A program made the position numbers and the translations under genes. Below the pieces are notes generated by a model that saw only the letters and a list, made by a program, of their open reading frames with translations, had not been told where the DNA came from and made no database searches. This document shows positions 7,070 to 14,625 of a stretch of 17,008 nt of DNA, piece by piece (positions within the stretch are counted from its first letter, which is position 1; every line of letters begins with the position of its first letter). The DNA comes from JBHENC01 sp051000345 (GTDB taxonomy: Bacteria; Acidobacteriota; Blastocatellia; Pyrinomonadales; Pyrinomonadaceae): the NCBI GenBank assembly GCA_051000345.1, contig JBPCOJ010000064.1:1-17008 (forward strand), in the 5' to 3' direction.

Positions 7070-9349
7070 TCATCTCCACTCGCCGAAACGCGCGCGCGCC
7101 GTTGTGCGGCTTTCGCTTATGCGTTTGCGGACAAGCAGCAGTTGTTCGCGGCGGAATTCCAGACACCAGCAAACGAAAACAATCAGCGCGCCCGTCGTCA
7201 CCAAATAAATCTTCAAAGGTACTTGCGCCCAATTGACGCTCGTCAGCGTGAGCACCGAAAGCTCCGCGAGAAGCGCCGCCGCTCCCACCATGACGGGCGC
7301 GCGCAATCTTTTCGTCGCGCCGAAAAAAATAAGCGCGAGTGAAGCGCAGAGCAGCGCAAGATCGCGCGACAAGGCAGGCACGCCCTCTAAAAGTCTTGCC
7401 TCGAATGCGCGCAGGCAAAGCGGCATACATAACAGCACGCTGCCCGTCCACAACAACGCGCCCGCGTCACGCGCTTTCTTCGCTGTATCCTGTTCGCCGC
7501 GCAGAGACAAATAAGCGATCACGAGTAGCAACACGGCGACGGGCGTTGTATAAATTTCCACATCGCTAACGGGGCTGTATCCGGCGCGCAAACACCATAG
7601 CGCATAAGATGAAATCGCCGCCGCCAATCCAGCGCGAAAATAGTTTACGCGCGCTTCTCCTTTGACGAGCGCATACGCCGCAAACGAAAGCACACTGATT
7701 TCTAATGTCGTGATACACGACGCGAAGAGTCGCGTGTTTCCTGTTTGCAAATGCGTCGCGGCTTCAATGAGCGTCGCCGCGAAAGCAATCGAGAGCGTCG
7801 CGCCCGCCGCGTCGAACGAAAACTTTTCAAGCCATACGTTGCCACGCTCGCGCGCCGCTCTGCTTAACAGTAAAAGCGGCAAAAAAAGCGACAGCGCGAA
7901 AATCGCGGCGAACCACTGCGTGCTTGTGTGCAAAGCGAAAAGCACGGCAAGCATCAGCATCGATGCGCAAGCAAGAACGCTTCGCAGAAGAGCTTTAGAG
8001 AAACGCGTCGAGCTTCCGACAGCGAAAACAGTTGCCAGCACAAACAACGTCGCGCCGTGCGTCCAAGTGCGCGCAGAATCCGCAAGCAACGCGACGAGGC
8101 AAGAGGCGAGCGCGAGCATCATTGCCACTAACAAACTCGCCGGATGAAACGCCTTTGCCAGCGCTTCGTTGCGCATCTTATATGCCGCGACGGAGAGGCC
8201 GAGCGCCGTGAGTGATAACGCCAGCAGCGTCGTCAAACGCGATACGCGCACTGCGTCGAGCATCAAAAATTCCGTCCAGCACAACGCGAGCGTGCTCAAA
8301 CAGTAAAAGAACACGCGCCGCCTTTCGTAAATAAATCGTCCGGCGAACCAAGCCGTGTAAGCCGCGCACGCAAAAAGCAGCATCGCCGCTGCCGCATCGT
8401 AATCCTTTGTGCGTAGCCAAAAGAATCCGTCTTCAATAGACGGCGACGCCCATAAACGCAAAGGCATATAGCAGAGCGCAGAGAACAGAGCGCCCGCGAA
8501 CGCGACATGCACGAGCGGCGCGCTCCATAATTCACGGCTCCAACCCGACGACGGTAAGCCCGACGAGGGCAAGCTTTCATCTGTGGAGTCTTTCGCTTGT
8601 GGAAACAATCTCGAGAGATGAAGTAGCGCGAGCGAGACGATCATCAGCGACAGCGCATAGACACCGAATGCTTCAGGCTCCATGCGAAATATAATTGCCC
8701 AGACGGTTGCGATGAGGGCGACGGACGCCAGATAAACGTAAAGCCTTTCGCGCAAGAGTCGCGCCGTCGTGCCGTAGAGCAGCGTACACAAAGCGCAGAC
8801 CATCCATGCGCGCCCGCTGTTGCTGATTAAGCCGGAGCGCACGAGAAACCAGAAGTTAATCGGAACGAGCAAGGAACCCATCAACGTCAGCGCGCGGCCT
8901 GTCAATTTTTGTCTGGTGCGCAAGGTGGCGTACCAGCCTGCTGCCATCGTCGCGCATGTGCCGAACGCGAGCAGCCCTGCCTGCACGATGGGTTCCTGAA
9001 GTTTCAAGTAAAGCGCGTCGCGCAGCCAGATAATGACGCCGACAACGAGCATCGCCGCGCCCGTGTAAAGAAACAGGCGCAAGCTGTAAGCGTCCGACAA
9101 GGTTTCGAGCAGCGTGCGCCTTTTTGTCGTCGCAACTGTTGGCTGTTTATTTGAAGTTCCGTGCTGCTGCGTTGTTTGCTCGTTCGCAAGCTGCGCATGT
9201 AGTTCGTTCTCACGGCGCGCGTATGCTTCGCGCAATGTGTCGGCCTGCTCGCTGCTCACGATGCCCTGCGCTTCCCAATGCGCAAGCTCCGTCAAAACGT
9301 ATTGCACGTTCCTTAGTTCTTCAGCAGTCGATGCGTGGCTTTTACTCAA
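7070..9349 (-). CDS. Large polytopic membrane protein, DUF2157-like N-terminus
   Basis: A 759-residue protein of unknown function. Residues 1-85 are soluble. They include 'LAHWEAQGIVSSEQADTLRE', a short helical motif typical of the N-terminus of DUF2157-type membrane proteins, then a Gln/Thr linker. From about residue 90 to about 740 there are some 20 to 22 hydrophobic segments with short loops and few conserved polar residues, and the last 20 residues are basic. No catalytic motif is seen. It follows rsmI on the same strand after a 38-base gap, so the two are probably co-transcribed. The start is TTG 9349-9347 and has no convincing ribosome-binding site; GTG at codon 16 is an alternative, but it would still keep the DUF2157-like motif. 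Direct repeats lie immediately upstream. Related large DUF2157/DUF2339-like proteins are generally uncharacterised. Confidence 0.75.
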   Translation of the reverse strand: MSKSHASTAEELRNVQYVLTELAHWEAQGIVSSEQADTLREAYARRENELHAQLANEQTTQQHGTSNKQPTVATTKRRTLLETLSDAYSLRLFLYTGAAMLVVGVIIWLRDALYLKLQEPIVQAGLLAFGTCATMAAGWYATLRTRQKLTGRALTLMGSLLVPINFWFLVRSGLISNSGRAWMVCALCTLLYGTTARLLRERLYVYLASVALIATVWAIIFRMEPEAFGVYALSLMIVSLALLHLSRLFPQAKDSTDESLPSSGLPSSGWSRELWSAPLVHVAFAGALFSALCYMPLRLWASPSIEDGFFWLRTKDYDAAAAMLLFACAAYTAWFAGRFIYERRRVFFYCLSTLALCWTEFLMLDAVRVSRLTTLLALSLTALGLSVAAYKMRNEALAKAFHPASLLVAMMLALASCLVALLADSARTWTHGATLFVLATVFAVGSSTRFSKALLRSVLACASMLMLAVLFALHTSTQWFAAIFALSLFLPLLLLSRAARERGNVWLEKFSFDAAGATLSIAFAATLIEAATHLQTGNTRLFASCITTLEISVLSFAAYALVKGEARVNYFRAGLAAAISSYALWCLRAGYSPVSDVEIYTTPVAVLLLVIAYLSLRGEQDTAKKARDAGALLWTGSVLLCMPLCLRAFEARLLEGVPALSRDLALLCASLALIFFGATKRLRAPVMVGAAALLAELSVLTLTSVNWAQVPLKIYLVTTGALIVFVCWCLEFRREQLLLVRKRISESRTTARARFGEWR

Positions 9350-9350
9350 G

Positions 9351-9392
9351 GCGTTGTTTATTCAATGTTATTCAATGCGTTGTTTATTCAAT
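9351..9392. repeat. Pair of 16-base direct repeats between rsmI and the membrane-protein gene
   Basis: The 16-base word gcgttgtttattcaat occurs perfectly at 9351-9366 and again at 9377-9392, a 26-base period. The spacer contains another partial copy of its end (ttcaatg). The second copy overlaps the stop codon of rsmI (9388-9390), and the first ends one base before the TTG start of the membrane-protein gene. This could be a simple duplication or a paired binding site for a regulator. Confidence 0.7.
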
Positions 9393-10245
9393 CTTGTTGC
9401 CGCGCGCGTTCTGCGATGAGGCGACGGTATGCTTCCGAACGGCTCAGCCCTGATTCGCGCGCAGCCCTTTTAAGCGCCGCACGCGCATCTAGTCCCTCAC
9501 TTTCAAATGCTGTAACGCGCGCGGCGAGGCTCGTCGCATCGTCGGCAACATTCGCCGTTGTGTTGTCGTTTGCGGCGCGGTTAATCACCAGCACGATCTC
9601 GCCGCGCGCCGCATTTTCGTCGGCAAACTTCGACGCCAATTCGCTTAGAGAACCGCGCGAAATTTCTTCGTGAAGCTTTGTCAGTTCACGAACAACCGCC
9701 GCGTCGCGTTCGCCTAAAATTTCGCGCGCGTCCGCGAGCGCGAAAGCGAGACGGTGCGGGGCTTCATAAAAAACGAGTGTCGTCGGAAGCGCGCGAAATT
9801 CCGCGAGCCGCGCGCGTCTTGCCGTCGAACGCGCGGGCAAAAAGCCGCCGAAGAAGAAATCGTTTGTCGGCAAACCGGAAGCGATGAGCGCGGCGACAAA
9901 CGCGGTTGCGCCCGGCACAGGCACAATCGTCACGCCGCGCATCGCGCACTCGCGCACAAGACGAAATCCCGGATCGTTGATGCTCGGCGTGCCTGCGTCG
10001 GAAACAACGGCGACGCTTGCTCCGGCTTCAATCCGCAACGCTAATTCCGCTGCGCGCTCTTGTTCGTTGTGTTCGTGGTAACTGATGGTCTTTGCTTTGA
10101 TGCCGTAATGATCGAGCAGCACGCGCGTGCGGCGCGTGTCTTCGCAGGCGACTATATCGACTTCGGTGAGCACGCGAACGGCGCGATACGTGATGTCTTC
10201 GAGATTGCCGATGGGCGTCGCCACCAGATAAAGCGTGCCAGCCAT
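9388..10245 (-). CDS. rsmI: 16S rRNA (cytidine(1402)-2'-O)-methyltransferase RsmI
   Basis: A 285-residue cytoplasmic SAM-dependent methyltransferase of the tetrapyrrole-methylase fold. It 2'-O-methylates C1402 of 16S rRNA in the decoding centre. Family hallmarks appear in order: 'YLVATPIGNLEDIT' (6-19), 'CEDTRRT' (34-40), 'SYHEHNE' (55-61), 'SDAGTPSINDPG' (82-93), 'VPGATAFVAALIASGLP' (110-126) and 'FFFGGFLP' (130-137). The C-terminus has the usual small helical tail ('SGLSRSEAYRRLIAERA'). Length and motifs are complete, so it should be functional. The ATG at 10245 begins directly before 'AGTLYLVATPIGN', as in relatives; no strong ribosome-binding site is visible. It is followed by the DUF2157-like gene in the same direction. 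Confidence 0.95.
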   Translation of the reverse strand: MAGTLYLVATPIGNLEDITYRAVRVLTEVDIVACEDTRRTRVLLDHYGIKAKTISYHEHNEQERAAELALRIEAGASVAVVSDAGTPSINDPGFRLVRECAMRGVTIVPVPGATAFVAALIASGLPTNDFFFGGFLPARSTARRARLAEFRALPTTLVFYEAPHRLAFALADAREILGERDAAVVRELTKLHEEISRGSLSELASKFADENAARGEIVLVINRAANDNTTANVADDATSLAARVTAFESEGLDARAALKRAARESGLSRSEAYRRLIAERARQQD

Positions 10246-10278
10246 AAAGCTATTCTGGCACGATGCGCGGCAGAATGC

Positions 10279-10322
10279 GAAAGCCGTGTCTTGAACTCGG
10301 GAAAGTTCAAGACACGGCTTTC
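10279..10322 (-). terminator. 19-bp perfect stem-loop downstream of the Arg/Asp-rich protein gene
   Basis: Arms 10279-10297 and 10304-10322 are perfectly complementary over 19 bases around a 6-base loop (cgggaa). The hairpin lies 32 bases past the stop of the minus-strand gene ending at 10355 and 33 bases upstream of the rsmI start. No U-tract follows on either strand apart from the terminal CTTTC. It is therefore either a non-canonical terminator, a transcript-stabilising structure, or part of a dispersed palindrome family. Confidence 0.6.
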
Positions 10323-10354
10323 AGTGATTGATAAAGTTGACTGGCGCGCCGCCC

Positions 10355-11023
10355 TTAGAAGGCAAGCTGTCTGTACCAAGGATTGCTGCTGTTGCCGTCG
10401 TTCGGGTACGAACTGCGGCGGCGATAACCACCGTTGTCGTTCGGGCGATTGTAAACGCCGTCAAAGTCGCTCATGCGAAATCCGTAGGCGTTGGCGATAA
10501 CGCGCAAGTCCTGACGTATCGCAGACCAATCAGATGTTGTTCGTGAGTCGAGCGGATTGCGCGCGATAAAGCGGTCAATGCGCGAGCCGAGCTGCACGAG
10601 CCTGCGCGCGTCTTCGGTGCTGTTATTTATATTGCGGCCATTGTTGTAACGATCTTTGAGACGATCCGCTGCGTTTTGGAAATCACGCGCTTCTTCGTTG
10701 ATGCGGTCTTCGCGCCGACGCCCGTCGTAGCGGCTGTGGTCGAGCGCGCTGTCGATATGCTTTTTGAAATCGTTGCTGCGGTCTTTCAAGCGGCGCACGC
10801 TGTCGCGCAATTGGCGCTGATCGTATCCGTACCTGTTGTTACCGTTGCGTCCATAGTCGCGGTTTCTGTCGCGTCTGTCGTGGTGGTTTCTGTCGCGCCT
10901 ATAATCACGGTCTCGTCCGTATGGATCATAGTTGCCCTGCGCAGAAGCTGCGACGGGAAGAACAAGTGCGAAGAGAGCTGCGAGGATGAAGGTTTGAATG
11001 AATCTCCGGCTTTGATGTGTCAT
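10355..11023 (-). CDS. Small secreted Arg/Asp/Asn-rich protein of unknown function
   Basis: A 222-residue exported protein. A signal peptide (residues 1-28) ends 'PVAASA' before Gln29. The mature protein opens with a low-complexity stretch (about 30-75) rich in Arg, Asp, Asn, Tyr and Gly with repeating 'RDR' and 'DYRRDR' units. A helical region (about 75-180) follows, with two similar segments, 'VRRLKDRSNDFKKHIDSALD' and 'FQNAADRLKDRYNNGR', that may be a duplicated helix. The C-terminus (about 190-222) is again Asn/Gly/Arg-rich. I do not recognise a family and assign no function; envelope or extracellular location is inferred from the signal peptide. ATG 11023 is preferred over an upstream start at 11080 because the signal peptide begins there and AGGAGA (11040-11035) stands 11 bases upstream. 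A strong hairpin follows the gene. Confidence 0.7.
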   Translation of the reverse strand: MTHQSRRFIQTFILAALFALVLPVAASAQGNYDPYGRDRDYRRDRNHHDRRDRNRDYGRNGNNRYGYDQRQLRDSVRRLKDRSNDFKKHIDSALDHSRYDGRRREDRINEEARDFQNAADRLKDRYNNGRNINNSTEDARRLVQLGSRIDRFIARNPLDSRTTSDWSAIRQDLRVIANAYGFRMSDFDGVYNRPNDNGGYRRRSSYPNDGNSSNPWYRQLAF

Positions 11024-11034
11024 GTCTTTTTGAG

Positions 11035-11040
11035 TCTCCT
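11035..11040 (-). promoter_or_regulatory. Ribosome-binding site fixing the start at 11023
   Basis: On the minus strand AGGAGA (11040-11035) lies 11 bases before ATG 11023. This supports that start over the in-frame ATG at 11080, which would place 19 charged residues ahead of the signal peptide. Confidence 0.6.
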
Positions 11041-11390
11041 CTGTAAATTTCTGATTAGAGGCTTGGCCGCGCGCTCGCATTGCATAGATTGCATAAGAAG
11101 TCGGGCATCGGTCTAAAGCCTTGTTCGCGCTTCAACCGGGAAGATTAAGATCAAGCGTGTCTGACGAAGCGACGCAGTAGCAAGCTGTGTGCCGCGAAAA
11201 TCATAGATAAGCATGAAGGCGATAGACTGCGTAATCTCGCGCAATACGCCGGACGCGGCAATGTTGCGGGAGCATGGAAGTGAAGTTGACGTAGGATTTC
11301 GTTGCTTGAAAACGTGCGGGCTGCGCTGCAAATCGTACAACGCCTCAAGCCCTGTTGAGAGTAACGAGCGGTGAAAATTCTGCGCGTGTT
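11041..11390. other. About 350 bp without a convincing gene
   Basis: This stretch separates two minus-strand genes. Minus-strand frames here give Arg/Ser-rich translations with no family character. A 53-codon plus-strand frame (11213-11374) has six cysteines but no ribosome-binding site and no recognisable pattern. The region presumably contains the promoter of the secreted protein gene, but no good -35/-10 pair stood out. It could be the remains of a decayed gene. Confidence 0.4.
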
Positions 11391-11924
11391 TTAGCTCTCC
11401 AGAAATCCGGCGACGTGCTGGCGCGCGTGTGCTTCGGAGAATGCGGCGCGTTCGCCTGTTTGTTGAAGAAGAAACCACTGCGGCGGTATGTTGTTTTCCG
11501 CGCGTGAGAGAATCAGTTCAGCGCCTGCCGCAACATCGCCGAAATGTTTAATGCGCGCGCTCGCAAGCCCGTTGCCGCGCACAAAGCCATGCTGCGGCGC
11601 TCTCGGCCAGCCTGCTTCAATCGTTAATTGGCGCACGCCTCTGCGCAGATTGAAAAGCGTGCCGATCATCGTCGCCGCGCCGATGCTGAATTGATGCGTC
11701 TCTTCTCTTTCAATTGTCAGAACGCGTCCGGCGTGCGTGGCTTCGTCAGCGAGTCGTTGAAACATTTCGATAAGCCATTCGATGCCTGCCTCGCGCAACG
11801 TATCGTTTGCCGCGCGAAGCTGCAAAAAATCCACAACCTCGCCGCGCCCGTGCTGTTCCGCGCGCCGCTTCGCTTCGCTTAAAACTTGCTGCCAGCTTTC
11901 TTCAAACTCGCTCACATTGTTCAT
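11391..11924 (-). CDS. Conserved-looking protein of unknown function, 177 residues
   Basis: A soluble protein without a signal peptide or membrane segment. Residues 1-65 look like an amphipathic helix pair ('FEESWQQVLSEAKRRAEQ', 'IEWLIEMFQRLADEA'). Residues 65-145 look like a mixed sheet-rich domain with 'HQFSIGAATMIGTLFNLRRG', 'LTIEAGWPRAPQHGFVRGNG' and 'LASARIKHFG'. The C-terminal part includes 'PPQWFLL' and an Ala/His-rich helix. No family or catalytic motif is recognised. The ATG at 11924 has GGAG almost touching it, while GTG at codon 4 has GGAG at a better distance of about 10 bases, so the true start may be 11915. It is divergent from the TPR gene at 12032, with a 107-base shared upstream region. 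Confidence 0.6.
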   Translation of the reverse strand: MNNVSEFEESWQQVLSEAKRRAEQHGRGEVVDFLQLRAANDTLREAGIEWLIEMFQRLADEATHAGRVLTIEREETHQFSIGAATMIGTLFNLRRGVRQLTIEAGWPRAPQHGFVRGNGLASARIKHFGDVAAGAELILSRAENNIPPQWFLLQQTGERAAFSEAHARQHVAGFLES

Positions 11925-12019
11925 GCTCCACTGTTTCTATCCATTCCGAAGACTCGCACGCGCGCGCAACCGAATGTTATCATGGCTCATCCCACGAACG
12001 CTCGAATCAGCATTCACGC

Positions 12020-12024
12020 GAAGG
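12020..12024 (+). promoter_or_regulatory. Ribosome-binding site supporting the GTG start at 12032
   Basis: GAAGG (12020-12024) lies 7 bases before GTG 12032. This decides against the much longer open frame that begins at 11807 and would run antisense through the neighbouring gene. Confidence 0.55.
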
Positions 12025-12031
12025 TCAAGCT

Positions 12032-14350
12032 GTGCAAATTAAATTATTGAAATATCTGATACATAAAACTTTTTGCGGTGTAGCGCCGCGCGCCGCAAGT
12101 CTCATCATTGTGCTCTCGATAATTTGCAGCTTGACGCTTGCGACGAACGCACAACAACGCCGCCGTCGTTCCGCCGATAAAAAGAACGCCGACGCTGCAT
12201 CCGTGCCAAACGCTACGCCGGACAAGGCCGACGCCGCAGCCGCGCCCGATAGAGCGACTCCCGACAAGGCCGCGCCCACCACAAATTCTGTAAATTCTTC
12301 GACGCCCGCAGCAGACTCTTCGACGCCAAGCGCCACTCGCGCCGCGACACCCGACGATGCCCCGAAAACAGAGTTGGATGAGATTATCCAACTGCCGCCG
12401 CAGGAGCGCGTTGATCGCTTGCGTGCGTTCATCAAAACACAGGCGGATGCTTCACTGAAGTTGCGCGCAAGGGAATTGCTCGTGAGCGCGAGGGCGGCTC
12501 TGGGCGATGAGAAATTGAAGGCGGGCGATGCGCGCGGCGGCAGAGAAGAATTTCAGCGCGCGGTTGAAGAAGCTCCGGCGGAAATGTCCGATAGGCTTTA
12601 CGCCGAAGTCGTTTCGCGTTTGCCGCTCAATCTTTTTCTGCGCAACGAACAAGCAGCGGCGCTCTCGCTCGCGCGCGTGATTGAAAAGAAGGTAAAGGAC
12701 GATCCGAAGCGCTTGCTGCTGCTCGCCGGATTTTACCTCAGCATCGAACAGTCGGACGAAGCGGCGCGCGTCAGCGAACTCGCCGTCAAACTTGCGCCCG
12801 ACAATCCGGCGGCGCATCGCGCGCTCGGCGCGTCACGCCAGATAGCGCTTAATCTGGATGATGCCGCGACAGAGTATGCGCGCGCGCTCGAACTCGATGC
12901 GAAATCGCAGCCCGCGCGCCGCAGCCTCGCGGATTTACGTCGCGCCGCCAACAAGCCCGAAGAAGCTTTGGCGCTTTACCGCGAAGTTTTGCAGAGCGAT
13001 CCGGCGGACAAATCAGCGCGCGCCGGAATGGTGCTCGCGCTTTTCGATTCAGGTAAAAAAGACGACGCTGAACGTGAACTTGCGGCGGCGCTCAAAGACG
13101 AGCCGCGCAATTTGCCGCTCCTTGTCGGCGCGGCTTATTGGTACGCGGCGCATGAGGACGGCGCACGCGCTTTTGATCTTGCGACGCGCGCCGTTGGGAT
13201 TGAGCCGCGCTATACATGGGCGCAGATTGCTTTCGCTCGCGCGCTCATTTTGCAAAAGCAGCCGCTCGCCGCCGAGCAAGCCTTGCGTGCCGCGCGAAGC
13301 TTCGGAAATTTCCCCACCCTCGATTACGAATTAGCGAGCGCGCTCGCCGCCGCTGGCCTTTACGAAGAGGCCGCCGCGCAACTTAAAAATTCTTTCACGC
13401 TACGCGGCGATAATAAGCTCGAAACAAAACTCGCGGGACGCGTGCCCGCCCGCGCCGCAAGCTTTACGGAACTGCTTGCGCCCGAACGCCGTGCAAGTAT
13501 TTTTGCATTCACGGCTGCCGACTCTGAAGCAGGCGCGCGCATGTTGAAAGCCTTGCTCGCCTTCAACACAACGCTCGGCACGTTCGGTGGAAAGCAAACA
13601 ATCGACGCCGCCGCAGCCGCGCAAGCCGCGCAGGAATTTGCGGCGGGCGAAGATTCCATGCGCGCCTTTCGACAGCTTTACGCGGCGACGCGTCTTCTGC
13701 AAAACTCGCTCGCGCCGCAGCTTGCTTTGGATTTGACGAACGCCGCGACAACCGGCGTTGAAGCCGCGCTCGATGCGCCCACAGCCGCCGTCGCCCTGCT
13801 TGCGGACGAGATTGCAGGGGTGCGTGCAGAGGCAATCGCTGCAGGCACTGCGCCGCCTTTTCCGGTCACGGATCGCAGCACGCTTTCAAATATCCTGCGC
13901 GGGCGCATAGAGGATACGGCAGGCCGTGCGCTTCTTAATCAAAATAAACCTGCCGACGCCGTTGCTCGTCTGCGGCGCGCCATCAGCGTGCTGCCGGAAA
14001 ACTCCGTGTGGTGGCGCAGTGCTTTCTGGCATTTGGGCAGCGCGCTCGAGCAAACAGGGAATCCGGCGGATGCGCTCGCGGCTTACTTGAAAAGCTACAA
14101 AAACGGCTCGCCCGATATTCTGCGCCGCGCCGTTCTCGAAGCGCTTTATCGCAAAGTAAAAGGCTCGCTCGAAGGCCTTGATGCGCAACTCGGCGGCGCG
14201 GCGCCATTCGTCGAAGCATCGGGCGCAAACGTTTCACCCGCCGACAATCAAACATCACAACCATCGCCTGCAAGCGAAAGCGCGACGGAACGTAAGCCCG
14301 ACAATCCCAACGCGCCGAAGCGCCGCAAACGACCCGCGCCGACGCCCTAA
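12032..14350 (+). CDS. Secreted TPR-repeat protein, 772 residues
   Basis: An exported or membrane-anchored protein-interaction scaffold. After a basic N-terminus, a hydrophobic segment at about 22-38 ends 'TNA' before Gln41, consistent with a signal peptide. Residues 45-112 are a disordered Ala/Pro/Thr/Asp linker with repeated 'ATPDKA'-like units. A tandem of TPR-like helix pairs runs from about 140 to 450 ('LLLLAGFYLSIEQSDEAARV', 'ALYREVLQSDPADKSARAG', 'ALAAAGLYEEAAAQL'). A helical, less regular region lies at about 465-625. Two more TPRs follow at about 630-692 ('NQNKPADAVARLRRAISVLP', 'LEQTGNPADALAAYLKSY'). The last 40 or so residues are a basic, Pro-rich tail ending 'RRKRPAPTP'. TPRs bind other proteins; no partner or enzyme activity can be named. 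The GTG at 12032 is chosen for its ribosome-binding site and because the signal peptide starts there. Confidence 0.8.
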   Translation: MQIKLLKYLIHKTFCGVAPRAASLIIVLSIICSLTLATNAQQRRRRSADKKNADAASVPNATPDKADAAAAPDRATPDKAAPTTNSVNSSTPAADSSTPSATRAATPDDAPKTELDEIIQLPPQERVDRLRAFIKTQADASLKLRARELLVSARAALGDEKLKAGDARGGREEFQRAVEEAPAEMSDRLYAEVVSRLPLNLFLRNEQAAALSLARVIEKKVKDDPKRLLLLAGFYLSIEQSDEAARVSELAVKLAPDNPAAHRALGASRQIALNLDDAATEYARALELDAKSQPARRSLADLRRAANKPEEALALYREVLQSDPADKSARAGMVLALFDSGKKDDAERELAAALKDEPRNLPLLVGAAYWYAAHEDGARAFDLATRAVGIEPRYTWAQIAFARALILQKQPLAAEQALRAARSFGNFPTLDYELASALAAAGLYEEAAAQLKNSFTLRGDNKLETKLAGRVPARAASFTELLAPERRASIFAFTAADSEAGARMLKALLAFNTTLGTFGGKQTIDAAAAAQAAQEFAAGEDSMRAFRQLYAATRLLQNSLAPQLALDLTNAATTGVEAALDAPTAAVALLADEIAGVRAEAIAAGTAPPFPVTDRSTLSNILRGRIEDTAGRALLNQNKPADAVARLRRAISVLPENSVWWRSAFWHLGSALEQTGNPADALAAYLKSYKNGSPDILRRAVLEALYRKVKGSLEGLDAQLGGAAPFVEASGANVSPADNQTSQPSPASESATERKPDNPNAPKRRKRPAPTP

Positions 14351-14625
14351 AAGCTTCGTGCATATCTTTGTGCAAATAGCGACTTAAATACTGTTTGCCC
14401 GAAGCCTGTCAACAGCCAACGGGCAGCCCGCCTCGAACATCCAAAAACTGATTGCGCGTTATAGCAAGGCGGTTCATGTTTATTGCTCATATCGTCGGAT
14501 TCTGACGTTTGGCTTTGCGGTGATTAAAGCTTTTCGAGAAGCTGCTTATTCTTTCAATGAGCGCATTTGCCGGATGATTGACCGGCTTTTGACAGGCAAC
14601 TAGACTTTCCCATCGATTCAAGGTT
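14351..14625. other. 275-bp intergenic region with small inverted repeats
   Basis: No gene is seen here. An inverted repeat tgcccg (14396-14401)/cgggca (14420-14425) could mark the end of the TPR transcript, but it lacks a T-tract. A weaker one, gccgg (14569-14573)/ccggc (14582-14586) followed by TTTT, overlaps the -35 region of the promoter candidate at 14578-14606. The central part is AT-richer than the flanking genes. Confidence 0.4.
14578..14606 (+). promoter_or_regulatory. Candidate sigma70-type promoter of the M1-like gene
   Basis: TTGACC (14578-14583) and TAGACT (14601-14606) are separated by 17 bases. Transcription would begin around 14613, giving a leader of only about 13 bases. AAGG (14620-14623) is close to the ATG at 14626. 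Confidence 0.5.

Noticed and set aside
10676..11116. A Val/Ala-rich plus-strand frame suggesting a membrane protein
   Set aside because: Its hydrophobic repeats are the complement of the Arg/Asp-rich coding repeats of the secreted protein gene on the other strand.
11213..11374. A 53-codon plus-strand frame rich in cysteine
   Set aside because: It has no ribosome-binding site, no recognisable motif and no neighbour context. Frames this long arise by chance in GC-rich DNA.
11113..11478. A 121-codon minus-strand frame overlapping the end of the 177-residue gene
   Set aside because: It starts inside the other gene in a different frame, with an Arg/Ser/Thr-biased shadow translation and no family character.
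11807..12031. In-frame upstream extension of the 772-residue TPR protein
   Set aside because: It would run antisense through the 177-residue gene, give an Arg/Ser/His-rich leader, and put 75 residues before a clear signal peptide. GTG 12032 has a ribosome-binding site.
14569..14590. A 5-bp stem followed by TTTT as a terminator of the TPR gene
   Set aside because: The stem is short, the position is more than 200 bases past the stop codon, and it overlaps a better promoter candidate for the next gene.
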